A DNA stretch of 64,000 nucleotides, taken from assembly GCA_963556145.1 (NCBI GenBank), contig OY744471.1:3341590-3405589 (forward strand), written 5' to 3'. The notes under the pieces were generated by a model. It was given only the letters and a program-made list of their open reading frames with translations. It was not told where the DNA came from and did no database searches. Shown here piece by piece: positions 46,094-58,123 of the stretch (position 1 is the stretch's first letter; every line of letters begins with the position of its first letter). The position numbers and the translations under genes were made by a program. Source of the stretch: Hygrocybe punicea. Lineage: Eukaryota; Basidiomycota; Agaricomycetes; Agaricales; Hygrophoraceae.

Positions 46094-49000
46094 ATGGTCG
46101 AACTTGAAGCTACTGTTGAGGTTCCAACTTGGACCAGTATACAACTGGACATGTCGTCGTCTGAGGACGATGCCACAGACGTCTCACTCCACATATCCTC
46201 CCCCGAAACGCAATTCATCCCACAGGAGGGCGACGAGGAAGCACTCTGGAAAGTTATTGAGATCACTGCCGAGTCCAAGAAGAACTACAAGGTCAGATGG
46301 GAAGGCATTGACCCAGCGACGAACAAACCGTGGGCACAGAGCTGGGTAACCAAACACGACTGTACGGATGACCTCGTCGCAGAATGGAAGATCTCGCAAG
46401 CAAGAAGCAAACGCGAGGCAGGGCGGAAAAAATGTGAGTAACAAGGAAATGCTTTTCTCGTCTCGAATGTGTTCACGAGTTATCTTTACTCAACAACAAC
46501 AACAACAACAACAACATAGCTAAGAAGGAGGAACAGCGGAAGGGACGCGCGAACATGGTTTCCAAAGCCTCAGCTGCCACCAAAGGATCCAACGCTTCTG
46601 CTGGCCCATCATCGACCACCACGCTTCCTCCAATAGCCACTATTACTCCAGATCGCGACGACCCACCCGCAGCTAAGCCTTCATCTCGCGTTACCACATC
46701 CTCGAAACTTCGTAGTGTCGAAACCAAGCGAAAACGCTCCGAAAGCACCCCAGACGATGACCTGCCTATTGTCGCTGACCTGGTTCGACAGTCCACCACC
46801 ACTCCCAAGCGCAAAAAGCGCAAGGTCGACAACAATGAAGGGGCAGGGGTAGACCAGGACCAAACTAGCCACCGGGGTAAAAGACACGGCACGGCGTTGC
46901 CGATTGAGGAGGAAGAGGCGGGATCGAGCGAAGATGGATATTCGAGTCCGCCAAAGGCGAAGCCAAAAAAAAACGGTGTGACAAAACGGAAATTGTTGAT
47001 GACAGACGGTCGACGGACAAATTTCCCCACCGCAGACAAGGCACCCTCTTCTCGAAAAACAATTGCGGTCAAATCTGCCACTACTAAAAAGGCCTCATCG
47101 TCCATTCCCGCCAAGTCTACAACAAAGCGCAAGAAAAAAGTCCTCGCAGAGACCGATTCCTCCCCCTCTGAACAAGAACAAGAACCAACGAGGCCAAAAG
47201 TGCGCGCTGCCGGTCCTGCCTCCAAAGGAAAAACTATCATCAACGGAGCCGAAGTCCCCAAACTGCGACCTGTACTTTCCCCTCGGGCCGAACTTCGGCT
47301 GTTACAGTTTGACGCTCTGGCGTTGAATCTACTAGAACAACCAGTTCGGCAACACTCACTTGCACCTGAATACCCTCCTTACAATGACTTTAGCCATGAT
47401 GAGTTCGACGACCATGCAGCCAAAGAAGACCAAACGAGTAGGAAAGTCACCGACAACCTGCCCAAAGTACAACTTTCCCGGACTACTACCAACCCTCAAC
47501 AATCTGAACACCCCGTACTATCTCCGAAAGTTCCAGGAAACAAGCACAAACCAAACGGAGGGGTACCACCACCGCCAAAATCACCCGTGGGCGACAACTC
47601 GTACCTAATAGGAGTAGTCCCCGAGACAGAACCTGAGTCATCTTCCTACAACACGCAATCACAATCGCAGCCTGCCCCAAACTCGCAACGACACCAAGAG
47701 CTGCCCCCCCCTCCTTGCACACCACCGGCCACTCCATCCCGGAATAAAAATGTATTGTCCCCCCGAACGACCCTCATATCACGCATGAAGCCAAAAACAC
47801 CATCATCTGCCAACCTCTCCCCGACACGCCCACCGCTGGTGGAACCCTTGTCCCCCCTCCAGTTCAAAGCATCTCACGCCAAAACAAATGCAAACACCAA
47901 ACCACTGCGACCCGTGCCAGTGGTCTCACCTTCGACGTTCCTTCCACACCTTATGTCTTCGGACCCTCCAATGCCCTCAGATCCGTCTGGCTCGCGCATC
48001 GAATCATTGTATGATCATGACGTACAGGAGTACACCCCTAGTCCGATCGAGAACTTCAGCTCGCCAGAGAAGGAAGGCAGGGTTAAGAAGCGGAAAGGTA
48101 AACTGATATCGAGTTCCATGTCCACTTCCACTTCCAGTTCAAGTTCGCTTGCAGGAACGGATCTACGAAGGATTCAGACACGAAGTCCAAGTGTCGAGGT
48201 CGTCGACAGCAATCCTATGGTGCGCGGGCAGGAACTAGCGGAGCTCGCAAAGCAGCAGAGGTGGCAGGAGATGAAGAGGGGTGGTGTGAAGAGGAGTTTG
48301 ACCGAGCTGCTGCAGAGACAGAAGGAGATCGTAGGCAGGAGTGTCAGCATCCTTGAAGGAGAGCAGGACGTAGGCGCCGAGATCGGGATCGGGATCGGGA
48401 TCGGAATTACTGGCGGCGACGGTCCTGACGCAACTACAATGACTGAAGATACCAGCATATTGCAAGAGATGGAGGATGCATATGTCGACCTGAATGGGAA
48501 GGGTGGTCACCCGGATTTGCCGGTCATTGTGAAGGATCAGGGGCGGGCGGCTGAGCAGGATGTCCCCGCGTATATACGTTATCGGCAGGAAGAGGAAGAG
48601 TCGACGCAAGATATCTTGAATGGCGCTGGAGGTGGGGTAGAGGAGGAGGAAAAGGCTGCGTTGGGGCTGGATAGTGGTGTTGATGGTGATCGCCACGTTG
48701 AATCTGGTCTAGATATCGAGATGTCGGCTGCAGATACCGCCGAGATGGGGGGTGAGGAACGGGCCAAGGGCCCGGAGGATGTGATCGAGGTGCGTACCGT
48801 TTGTTTGTTCGTCGTTTGTTCGGGTTCCTATAGAATTAGTCAAGTTCTTTCGTCTCCAAAGTCCTTCAATACCAGCTGCGTGGCCATCATGTGCAGCGGC
48901 TGATATCTGTCTTACCCCCTAGGCTGCCTTGCCATCTGCAAGTGAGGAACACAACGCGGGTGAACAAGATAATGGCGGACAAGGCGATGCGGAGGGAGGT

Positions 49001-50170
49001 GCGAGAACAGTTGGAAGTTTGGACGAGTCGGGGACGAGATCAAAGTCCAAATCCCCTGAGCGGGCTGAGGACAAAACGGTGGCCGATCCAGTCGTTCTGA
49101 CGCCTGACAGAATACCAGAACCGGAGCCGAACTCTCAGGTCTGTAAATCTATTTCACTCGTCGCATTCCACTCACTATCCCCACAAATCTAGACTGAACG
49201 CTCCAGCACACCCCTCAAAGACGCCACGAGCGCAGCGGACACTGAAGCTAGCCGGATTCCCACATTGGAAGCCTCCGGCGGTGAGCGCACCACGGACACG
49301 GAGGAAGTGAGCAACTTGCGGGAAGCGCTGGCATTGGCATCTGTCCCAGACCCCATTATTGCCGAGCTCCAAGAGCAGCTCACGGCACTACGGGAAACAC
49401 TGGCTGCGAACGTGAAGGCATGGGATGACGAACGCACTGCACTCACAACGACTGTCGATTCACTGACACGTGCGAAGGTCTCTGCGGAGGGGGACCGTGA
49501 TTTCTTCCGGGAACAGTACGGGCAAGCGTCTGCATACGTGACCTCCGTGCGCGAGGAGAACCGGGCGCTCGAGCTGCGAGCTCAGATTGCTGAGACGCGT
49601 GCCGTGGAGGGTGTTGGTCTGGTACGTGCCACGTTTTCGGAGAGAGTGAAGATGTTGGAGGGGGAGGTACTGAAGCACAAGAGAACAGCGGAGTTGTTGA
49701 TGAAGGTGGATATGCGGACGGGAGAAGATATCCGGAGACGTGCTGGGGAGGAACCGGGTCTTCGGGCCCGGTGCGCCGAGCTGGAACAACAGGTAGAGGA
49801 GCTGGAGTACGAGAAAGAGGCTCTGGAGATGGACCTGGCGGAGTTGGAGCAACGAGAGAAAGAGAACTGGTTGAGTGAGACAGAGGTTTGCACGCAACTC
49901 GAAGCTGTGGAACGGGAAGACGAAGAGGGAATGTTTGAGGAGAGGTCTGGAAGCGTGGCCGTGGCCGAGGTGCAGGATGACGGTGATCAGCTGGTGCATC
50001 GATGTCAGTGGAGAACTGACGAGACTGGGGCGTGCACTTGGTTCAGTTCCAGCATCGAGGTACGTTGTCCAGTTGCTTATACCAGCGGTGAATGGTTGCT
50101 GAGATTATTCTCTTGCCTGATATAGCAACTTGAAAGCCATCTCTACCTCGCAGGACATCTACAAGGATGA
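46094..50170 (+). CDS. Chromodomain protein with long disordered region, coiled coil and possible C-terminal zinc finger
   Basis: Likely a nuclear chromatin reader. Exons are 46094-46433, 46520-48789, 48923-49138, 49193-50059 and 50126-50170; all junctions keep frame. The first exon carries a chromodomain (LWKVIEITAESKKNYKVRWE, GIDPATNKPWAQSWV, DLVAEWK) that could bind methylated histone tails. About 750 residues rich in Ser, Pro, Lys and Glu follow with several Lys/Arg clusters (KRKKRKVD) that could be nuclear localisation signals. Next comes a coiled coil of over 200 residues (LREALALASVPDPIIAELQE to LAELEQREKENWLSE). The last residues, HRCQWRTDETGACTWF followed by a His pair over the last intron, look like one C2H2 finger. 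The first intron contains a CAA repeat. About 1250 residues in total. No enzyme domain was seen. Confidence 0.82.
46487..46515 (+). repeat. CAA microsatellite in intron
   Basis: About nine CAA triplets lie in the first intron of the chromodomain gene, just upstream of its acceptor site. Length variation is likely between strains, and it could affect use of this acceptor. Confidence 0.85.
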
Positions 50171-50509
50171 TCGAACGCATGAACACAGTATTGCCGATGG
50201 GACAATTGGGTGTCTCCGCCGTAGTGTATCGCCAACATTTTGAATGTATGTTCCACAACCTATCACCAAATTACCTAAAAGTGCCATCAGCAAAAGGAAC
50301 TGGCTGAGGCTGGATCCCACAGGCCTCAAGCCTCGAACCTGACATTGGAATGCTGGCGATTACGTAACGGATAAATAATAAATATACTCGATTTCGATCG
50401 ATCAATTGCAGGCACGTCGGCATCAGTTGCAATTTTCTTTTATTTATTCCGTTTATTCTGTCCCACACTTTCCCTCCCGTCGCCTTCGCCCACGACCGAA
50501 ACCGCAAAA

Positions 50510-51586
50510 ATGCAACGGTCCTCCCCACTGAATCCCCTCTTCGCCCTCCTCGTCCTCGCCGTACTTACTCCCGCTGCATCTTCCGCCTCTTTCTACAATG
50601 CCACCACCGACAGAACCTTAACCTGCACCTTCCCGGTCAGTAGCCAATACGGGCTCCTTCAGCGGCTCAACTACTACCTCATGATTACCTTTGCTGCTTG
50701 CATACACCGCAAAGACTGGCTCGTTGGAGGTGCCTATGCAGCTTTCATGTCCTTCGTTGGTGTCTCGGTCGTCCACGCCATCGCCCTTACTTCCATAGCA
50801 TACGCTCCCTCCCATAATATCGCAGCCATGGCCAGCACATCGTTCGACCTCGACGTCGTGGGCGCCTGGTCAATCCTTGCACCTGCTGTCATCCTCTTCA
50901 ACCCCATGATGGCCTGGAGCCCTTCCCTAAGTGGCTCCCCAGCACGACCCCTCTTTCGTTTGTGGGGCATCCTCATCGTCATAGGCACCGTCAGCGCATT
51001 CGCCGCGCTCTCCCGTACATACCCCGACGCGCTTCCATGCGACGACGTCGACCACGACCCGACCGTACGTTCCTGCCCGACCGCCTGCGCCGGGTTCTTA
51101 GCACAGCACCACCATCTCCGTGCGCTCTCCGACCTAACACCCGTCCCGAAATCCCGCGTATTTGGGAAACTCTTCACTGCCATCTACGCCCTCGGCATCG
51201 TCACCGTCTGTGTCTCCTTCGTCACACTCCTCACCTGCCTGACGTCCGACGAGCCCCCCCAACTGCACTTGCCACACGATGCGCTCCCTGTGGCCCGACG
51301 GGGCGGGAGGGTGCAGCGGTTCCGTGCGTGGGTGTCGGGGTTGTGTATACCGCTGTTCGGGTTGAGTATTGCGTTCAACGAAGCATACCTTCTTGCGGGT
51401 CCACGTCTGCCCGTCCAGGAGGAGGTGTATGCGGTAGGCCAGTGGGGGTCATGGGTTGCCACTGCGTTGGTGGTTTCTGCGTTTGTCGTCATGGGGTACC
51501 GCAACTCGGATGCCATGCAGATTCGGGCAGGGACGTTGAAAGCAGGGGACCCGCATCAGCAGCATCAGTTGATCCGGGTTGTATAG
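50510..51586 (+). CDS. Multi-pass membrane protein of unknown function
   Basis: Single-exon protein of 358 residues. A likely signal peptide (LFALLVLAVLTPAASSASF) is followed by about six to seven hydrophobic segments, for example YYLMITFAACIH, AYAAFMSFVGVSVVHAIALT, WSILAPAVILFNPMMAW, GILIVIGTVSAFAAL, LGIVTVCVSFVTLLTC and WVATALVVSAFVVMGYR. A loop with CDDVDHDP and two further Cys lies between them. I do not recognise the family; it resembles orphan fungal membrane proteins near the plasma membrane or secretory path. The 3' end is well defined by a TAG at 51584. It lies 339 bases after the chromodomain gene on the same strand. Confidence 0.78.
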   Translation: MQRSSPLNPLFALLVLAVLTPAASSASFYNATTDRTLTCTFPVSSQYGLLQRLNYYLMITFAACIHRKDWLVGGAYAAFMSFVGVSVVHAIALTSIAYAPSHNIAAMASTSFDLDVVGAWSILAPAVILFNPMMAWSPSLSGSPARPLFRLWGILIVIGTVSAFAALSRTYPDALPCDDVDHDPTVRSCPTACAGFLAQHHHLRALSDLTPVPKSRVFGKLFTAIYALGIVTVCVSFVTLLTCLTSDEPPQLHLPHDALPVARRGGRVQRFRAWVSGLCIPLFGLSIAFNEAYLLAGPRLPVQEEVYAVGQWGSWVATALVVSAFVVMGYRNSDAMQIRAGTLKAGDPHQQHQLIRVV

Positions 51587-52117
51587 GTTTTATTTTGTTT
51601 TATTTTTTCCGAGTCCAGCCCTTTTTTTTTCAATTCGATCTTGTTCACCTTGTGCGTGGATATATTGATTGACTTTGGCTGGCGCGAGCCTCTCTCTGGG
51701 GAGAAGCGCGATTGATATGGCGGGGTGGGGGGGCGGGTGTGGTGGTCTGATAGGTATTAGAGCACGTAAATTAAAAAGGTATTTGTATCATAGCTTTACG
51801 GTGTTACCAGCGGTACTGAATTGCTTTGCTTTGTGTGTTTTCTACGTTGGAGAATACGTTGTACAAGCAATGCAATAAGCCATTGGCTTGGTTGTCCTTT
51901 GGAAACTTGAGGCAAGGGGGTCGACTGCGGGGTGAATGCAGGTATCGAAGAGGGATGCTACGATGTGATCCCTAGAAGTGCGACGGTATGTAAGCGATTG
52001 TAAGCGATTGTATGTAATTAGTTTTAAAATCGAGGTTCGAAGGAAGGCTCTTGCCTTCTACGTATTATCAATAACGACAGAAAAAGCTCGACACCTTTGT
52101 ATCTAGTTGAGCCCACC
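51587..52117. other. Intergenic spacer
   Basis: About 530 bases between the membrane protein and the Crinkler-like gene. It contains a G-rich patch (GGGGTGGGGGGGCGGG near 51720) and a short direct repeat GTAAGCGATT at about 51990-52010. No gene was seen. Confidence 0.45.
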
Positions 52118-52447
52118 ATGCACGATGATCCGAACATGCTTTACCTCTGGTGCTGTTTTAGCCATGAACCTGGCAATTACTTTCCAGTCCAAATCCCCAA
52201 AACCGGGAAGGTCGAAGACCTGAAAGTTGTGATAAAGGAGAAGAATGAGGACTTCAGACATGTTCCCACTCGCCGCCTTCTCCTCTGGAAAGTGTCTCTT
52301 GCTGATGGCGAGTTGGATGCGAAATCGCATCTCATTCAGCGTCCTGAGGCTATTGAAGGTAGTTCCAAGATCCCGCAGATGGACGAACTGTCAGTCGTTT
52401 TTCCGGATCCACCTCAACCACAACATCTCCATGTCATCGTGCGGCTT
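52118..52447 (+). pseudogene. Crinkler-like (CRN) N-terminal domain, 5' part of an interrupted gene
   Basis: The reading frame from ATG 52118 has the CRN N-terminal (ubiquitin-like header) pattern: LYLWCCFSHEPGNYFPVQIP, VEDLKVVIKEKNEDF, RRLLLWKVSLADG and VFPDPPQPQHLHVIVRL. CRN proteins are found in oomycetes and many fungi and are proposed effectors or inter-strain conflict proteins. The frame is broken directly at the left terminal repeat of an 8.8-kb element, where the element supplies a stop codon. The likely downstream part of the same gene resumes at about 61328. Family recognition is good; that the two pieces were one gene is an inference from collinearity and orientation. Confidence 0.78.
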
Positions 52448-52479
52448 CATCAGTAAAACAAGGGTCATCTTAGTTCGTC

Positions 52480-52690
52480 TTACTAAGTTCTTAATTTGTC
52501 TTAGTGGTGAGTTAAGACAGATTAAGACGAATTAAGACGAGATTTTGGTAAGACGAAATAAGACGAAATAAGAAGGTCCTTCCACTTACTTTTTCTTACT
52601 TCGTCTTGTTTTTTCTTATACATTCTTAGTGTCTTCTTATATGTTCTTAGTTTTATCTTAATTGTCTCTTATATATCTTATTTCAGACAG
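52480..52690. repeat. Left subterminal repeats with TAAGACRA / TYGTCTTA motifs
   Basis: At least eight copies of TTAAGAC, TAAGACGAA or their complements (TTCGTCTTA, TTGTCTTA) cluster just inside the left end of the element. The right end has the same motif at 61170-61245. Such subterminal arrays in CACTA-like transposons bind the element's own proteins. Confidence 0.65.
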
Positions 52691-53009
52691 AATGAAAACA
52701 AATAAATCAATTCAATACTACTACAACTTGCATAGTGAAGTACGAGATATGTAAACGGATCACTATATTATGGGTGGGGGCATAGGGAGGACTCGGACGG
52801 GGGCGCAGTAAATGACCAGCACGGCGCCGGGCGGCTTGGGAATAATGAGGGAAAAAAAAATAGCGGCACAAAAAAAAGCAACGGCACGGCACAAGTTAAG
52901 GGGGCACGAACAAGGCAAGGGGATGATGGAGGACATGGGAGCATTGGTTCAACAGATGCGGCGCGGCAGGCAGTGGGAAAACGGGTAGGCGGTGTGGGGA
53001 TTGATCAAT

Positions 53010-54081
53010 CTATGAGAAAATGAGATTTGTCTCGATTTTGGAACAAAAATGATTTATACCATCATCATCCGAAACGTCTTGAAGAGCCACTCGCTCATCC
53101 CCCCTGGCTGCTCCAATCCAGGACATCTGAGAATCACCCCGCTGGCTGAATTTTGCATATGTCTGTGCCTTCTCAACGATCTTCGCAAAAGAACCTTTGC
53201 GAAGGTTCTTGATTGAGGTGAGATAGTTCCGTGACGCTGCACCCCAGTTTGGTTCGTTGAAGGCGCGATCCTTGGCAGACTCCTTGCCTGTGGCAGTGTT
53301 GACAGATTTGATGATCGCCTTCGAAACATACTTGCCTTTCTTTGTATCCCCACCCAGGGACTCCATGGTGATAGCGTTGTCGCGCCAAAGTACATATGCG
53401 CGCTCAACCCAATCAAATGGTGAGTTTAAGTATGTAAAAAGGAGAAAGAACGTACGGCAGCGAGTGAGAGGGCCAGAGCATTATATGGACCCAGTTCATC
53501 CAGATCGGGCACCCTCACAGCACCCAGGATAGCCGAATAGTGAGTTGCAAATGTTTGAAGAACAATGGGACCATGGAATAGGCCACGATATTTCTACAAT
53601 GTGAACAAAAATGTTAGTGCCGTTGTGTCGCAAAAGGTTAGACGTACCGATCGGTCGTTCCCATCAGCTTTCTGGTAAAGGAAGGCCAAATTCATCACCC
53701 CCATCTTCATCAGGCAGGTAGAGGTCGTCGTCGTCATCAATTACCTCGTTGTTGCCTACCTTGTCGAAGCCTATCGCAACACTACTTGCGGCATCATCGT
53801 TCTCTGCGTCCTCGGTGAGGGAGTTGGCTGTTCTCTGAAGGAGGCATTACCACTGATGTTTATTCATAACTCAAAAGATAGTACTATACCTTTGGTAAGC
53901 TAGGAACACGTTGTGAAGGCGCTTGATGACGGGCCTCGGCATGAGTTTCTATGCCCGCGCTCGCGCTCGCATCACTCCGGCTAATCGTAGTTTCTAGGGA
54001 AGCAAGCTCGCGAAGCTTTTTTTCACGTAGCTGGTCAAGGGCCTCCTTTTCGAGTCGTTCACGTTCACGGTACTCGTGCAT
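53010..54081 (-). CDS. Accessory protein of the Plavaka element, unknown function
   Basis: Divergent to the transposase. From the minus-strand start region at 54081 a charged coiled coil reads EYRERERLEKEALDQLREKK. An Asp-rich exon follows, then YRGLFHGPIVLQTFATHYSA with RVPDLDELGPYNALALSLAA, and, after a splice near 53450, VLWRDNAITMESLGG and KYVSKAIIKSVN, ending at 53010. I recall similar proteins of unknown function next to transposons in Agaricomycetes. A stop codon in the frame near 53668 suggests either an intron I could not place or a frameshift, so the gene may be decayed. A role in target choice or host-factor contact would be pure inference. Confidence 0.5.
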
Positions 54082-54302
54082 CTCCGCTTGGGTACTGCGA
54101 GACCCGGATGTTGAGTACTGTTTTTAGCTCGAGTTTGCACGCGGTCGTTTGGTACAGGCATCACAGTGGAGGACTCGGATCGTTGTGGGGTATGTGGGGT
54201 TCAAGAGTTGAAAACTTGGATTTGAACTTGTTTGCCTCTTATTTTTCAGCGTGTGAAACAGCGTTGAGGTATCGCCACGCCCGGTGCAAGCCAGATACTA
54301 GT

Positions 54303-57300
54303 ATGCTTCCGCGAAACCTAGTCGCTCGTAATCTCAATGCTCGGTGTATCCCCTGCACGTTTGCAGGGTGCAAACGGTTCTTTCGTAATCGATCCGGTCT
54401 TCTCAAGCACACCCGGACCAAACATGCACACCCAGGTCCATCGGAACGTCGAGTGGTGCCGCCCCAGAGCGGCCCACCATCTGACGTGTCATTTGATGAC
54501 CCCAATACTACGTCAGATGCGGATGACCCCAATATGTCGGATGCGGATGACCCAAATACGTCGGATGCGGCTGAATCTCGACCACCATCTCCTCAACAAC
54601 ATTTGGATGCAGCTGACGATGGAGAACCCATGTTCGGAGAGGAGGAAGAACGTCACTCGGGTGCGGACCAGCAACAACATCCCCGCCGCATTTTCCACCC
54701 ACATATAAATGGTGAGTTAATACATCCTTGTGCCGAATATTGTCATCTAATGGATCTTATCGACAGGGAAACCATGCGATCGAAATGGCAACTATTTACC
54801 TCCGGATGCACCCCCACCCGCTCGAGATCATGAGCTACCCCCCGATGATTGGTTCCCATTCACATCTCGGGTCGAATTTGAGATGGCGGAATTTTTGTAC
54901 AAACGTAATCAGATGTCGGCTGGAGACATTGACACCCTGCTCGAATTATGGGGGGCATCGTTACTTGCATCTGAGTCTGGTGCTGCACCCCCGTTTGCCA
55001 GTCATGAGGATCTCTACAAGATGATCGACAATGCGAAAGTTGGCGACGTTCCGTGGAGGAATTTCACTGTTCGTTATGATGGTGAAGTTCCTGTTGAGCC
55101 CCCTTTGTGGATGGTAAAAGATTTCAATGTATGGTATTGAAACCCTCATGATGTTGTGAAGAATATGCTTGGCAATGTGGATTTTCTTGGGGAGATGGAC
55201 ACTGCCCCATTTCAGGAGTATAACACCGATGGAGATCGACAATACCAAAACTTTATGTCCGGCGACTGGGCATGGGATCAAGCGGTAAGTGGCCGGTTCA
55301 TGTTAACATTTTATACTCATATTTTGACAGGACATTATTGCTGAGGATCCAGAGACTCATGGCTTGGTGTTTGTGCCTATAATCCTCGGCAGTGATAAAA
55401 CTACAGTCTCGGTTGCAACCGGTGACACAGGGTATTACCCACTCTATGCTGCAATAGGTAACACACACAACGGCCTACGGCGTGCTCACCGAAATGCTCT
55501 TGTTCTTCTTGGTTTTCTTGCTATTCCGCAAGGTTTCTTATATTTTCTCCATATTTGATGTCAATTCATTTCGGTTCGCAGTTGCAAGAGCTGAGGCTGA
55601 TACAAATGAATTTCATGAATTTAAACGACAACTTTTTCACACTTCAATGGCCAAGATCCTCGATCCCCTCAAACCAGCCATGACAGTTCCTGAAGTTGTC
55701 CGCTGCTATGATGGCCACTTCCGCCGCGCAATCTATGGTATCGGTCCATATATTGCTGACTACCAAGAGCAAGTACCTGTTACCTGTATTGTGCAGGGAT
55801 GGTGTCCCAAGTATAGACATTTTTTGCTAGTACTCAATGTTATTCATATGGTTTACAGGTGCACTGCCTCCCCTGAAAATTTAGATGGTGGTGATGGCCA
55901 TTCTCGCACATCCGAGCATGCAAATTTTATAATCGATTCATTTGGGCTAGGTGTGGCATGGCGTGATTATGGAATAGCAGGAAAATGTCAAGTAATTTAT
56001 TCCCCACTGTGTTCTGATTCTCTCTCATTCCACCACTATGTAGCCATTCACCCACAGTTTTCCACGAGCAGATATTTATGAACTTCTTGCCCCTGACCTG
56101 CTTCACCAGCTCATCAAAGGTGTATTTAAAGATCACCTTGTGCAGTGGGTGCAAGATTATCTGCTTGCAACTCATGGAAAGAAGCGTGGCAATGAAATTT
56201 TGGATGACATTGATCGCCGGTAAGTCTTTTGGACTGAGTTGGTCAGTTAGACTAACAGGTACTGTAGTATTGCAATTGCTGCACCATTTGCAAACCTCCA
56301 TCGGTTCCCTGAAGGGCGAGGATTTAAGCAGTGGACAGGGGATGATTCAAAAGCTCTGATGAAGGTAAGACACCATGATGAGCTCTATTGATTGGTACTA
56401 ATAATGATACCACAGGTATACCTTCCTGCCATCAAAGGTTATGTCCCTGTCGAGGTGGTCCGCTGCTTTCAAGCATTTCTGGAATTTTGTTACATTGCAC
56501 AACAGGATGTTCATGATGAGAAAACACTTGGTCAGCTCACTGAGGCGATGGATCGTTTCCACCACTACCGAGAGATTTTTGTGGCCATTGGTGTTCGCCC
56601 AGATGGGTTTAATCTTCCTCGTCAACATTCCATGCTTCATTACCTTCGCCTGATTCGAGCTTTTGGAAGCCCAAATGGCTTGTGCTCATCAATTACTGAA
56701 TCAAAGCACATCAAAGCTGTCAAAGAACCTTGGCGTCGATCTAGCCACCATGAGGCTTTGGGCCAGATGCTATTGGCTAATCAGCAGCTCGATAAGCTGG
56801 CAGCTCTCCGTGTAGACTTCACTCACCGTGGAATGCTTGAAGGGACATGTTATACAGACATCCTCAAGGAAATTGGTATGTCTTGGGGTCTTCACAATTA
56901 GATATTTCTGAGTAATATTATCCTTAGGGGATGGTGATGGTAGTGGAGGTGTTAATGTCCCTGATGAGAATGACAGTGAAGATGAGCATGAAGATTATGG
57001 TGGTGCTGTTGAAGGTCCTCCCATCACATCTTATGTTGATCTTGCACGAACTGTTGGTATGTGTTTTATTAACCTTTTGGACATCAAATTAATAACATGT
57101 GTACATTATGTAGTTCGAACTCGGAATGTTCACTCTCTTGCAGCTGAGATTCAGCAACCTACATTTCCCATGCTTCTTGCTCGCTTTCTCTATGATCAAC
57201 GATATCCTAATAATGTTCTCTCTGCATCTCAAGTTCCTCTCAGTGCATGTCCATCATACACAGGCAAGATCCAGGTGCACAATTCAGCTGTTGCCACCTT

Positions 57301-57766
57301 CCATGCTCCAAGTGATCCCAGTGGAATTGGTGGCATGCGTCGTGAGCATATCAGAGCTGTTCCATCATGGAGAAAGGGTCCTGGTCGGTATGATTGTGTC
57401 TTTCTCAACCGCAATCCTGAATTGCCCGGAATGCGTGGATTTGATGTTGTTTGTGTCCTTCTCTTATTTTCTTTTGACTTCAGTGGCACAACATATCCTT
57501 GTGCATTGGTCCATTGGTTTAAAGTTGTTGGTGATGATGCAGATGAGGACACAGGGATGTGGATTGTTCAGCCAGAAGTTGATGCTGACGAGTCTCCAGT
57601 CCTTTCTATTATTCATCTTGAATGTGTGGTACGTGCTGCTCATCTTCTTTGTGTGTTTGGGAATGTTGTCATTCCTAGAGCGCTACACTTTCACCAATCC
57701 CTTGACACCTTCAAAGCTTTCTACGTAAATAGATTTATTGACCATCATGCTTTCAAAACAATATAA
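54303..57766 (+). pseudogene. Plavaka-family transposase with N-terminal C2H2 finger, in-frame stop
   Basis: The start region has one C2H2 finger (CIPCTFAGCKRFFRNRSGLL, then HTRTKH) followed by acidic repeats. Exons after 54715 are joined by normal introns and carry the family landmarks: [116 protein letters not shown] and LCSSITESKHIKAVKEPWRR. The frame has one TGA at 55138-55140, between VWY and NPHDVVKN; family members usually have a basic residue there (recollection, not checked). The rest of the 1000-plus residue protein looks open across about ten exons, so the stop is recent. The last exons, 56930-57766, are accessory to the catalytic part. The element's transposase is probably inactive unless the stop is read through. 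Confidence 0.82.
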
Positions 57767-58123
57767 CCTTTGCCTTGTCAATTTTAAAAATGAGGATATT
57801 TGCTAGTTGAATAGGGATGCAATGTAGATATGAATTGGATGAGTATGACAGTATATCAATATTGAAAGGAAAGCTCATCATTCTGTATCAACTGTCAGGG
57901 TCTGTAATATACCAAATCTGTACTTGCATCACCAACTTGATATTCTCTTACAGAAATGGTTGAAAACATGAAATGCATCACCTCTTGTGACTAAGACCTT
58001 ATGGTTGAGAAATACAATGATTTCTCTGCCACTGTCCATCTCTACCTTCTCAGTTTTCAACCAGAGCTTGAGTGTCCTGTCATCCTGTTGCTTATACTCT
58101 GTAATAATTGTATTGCACAGGTA

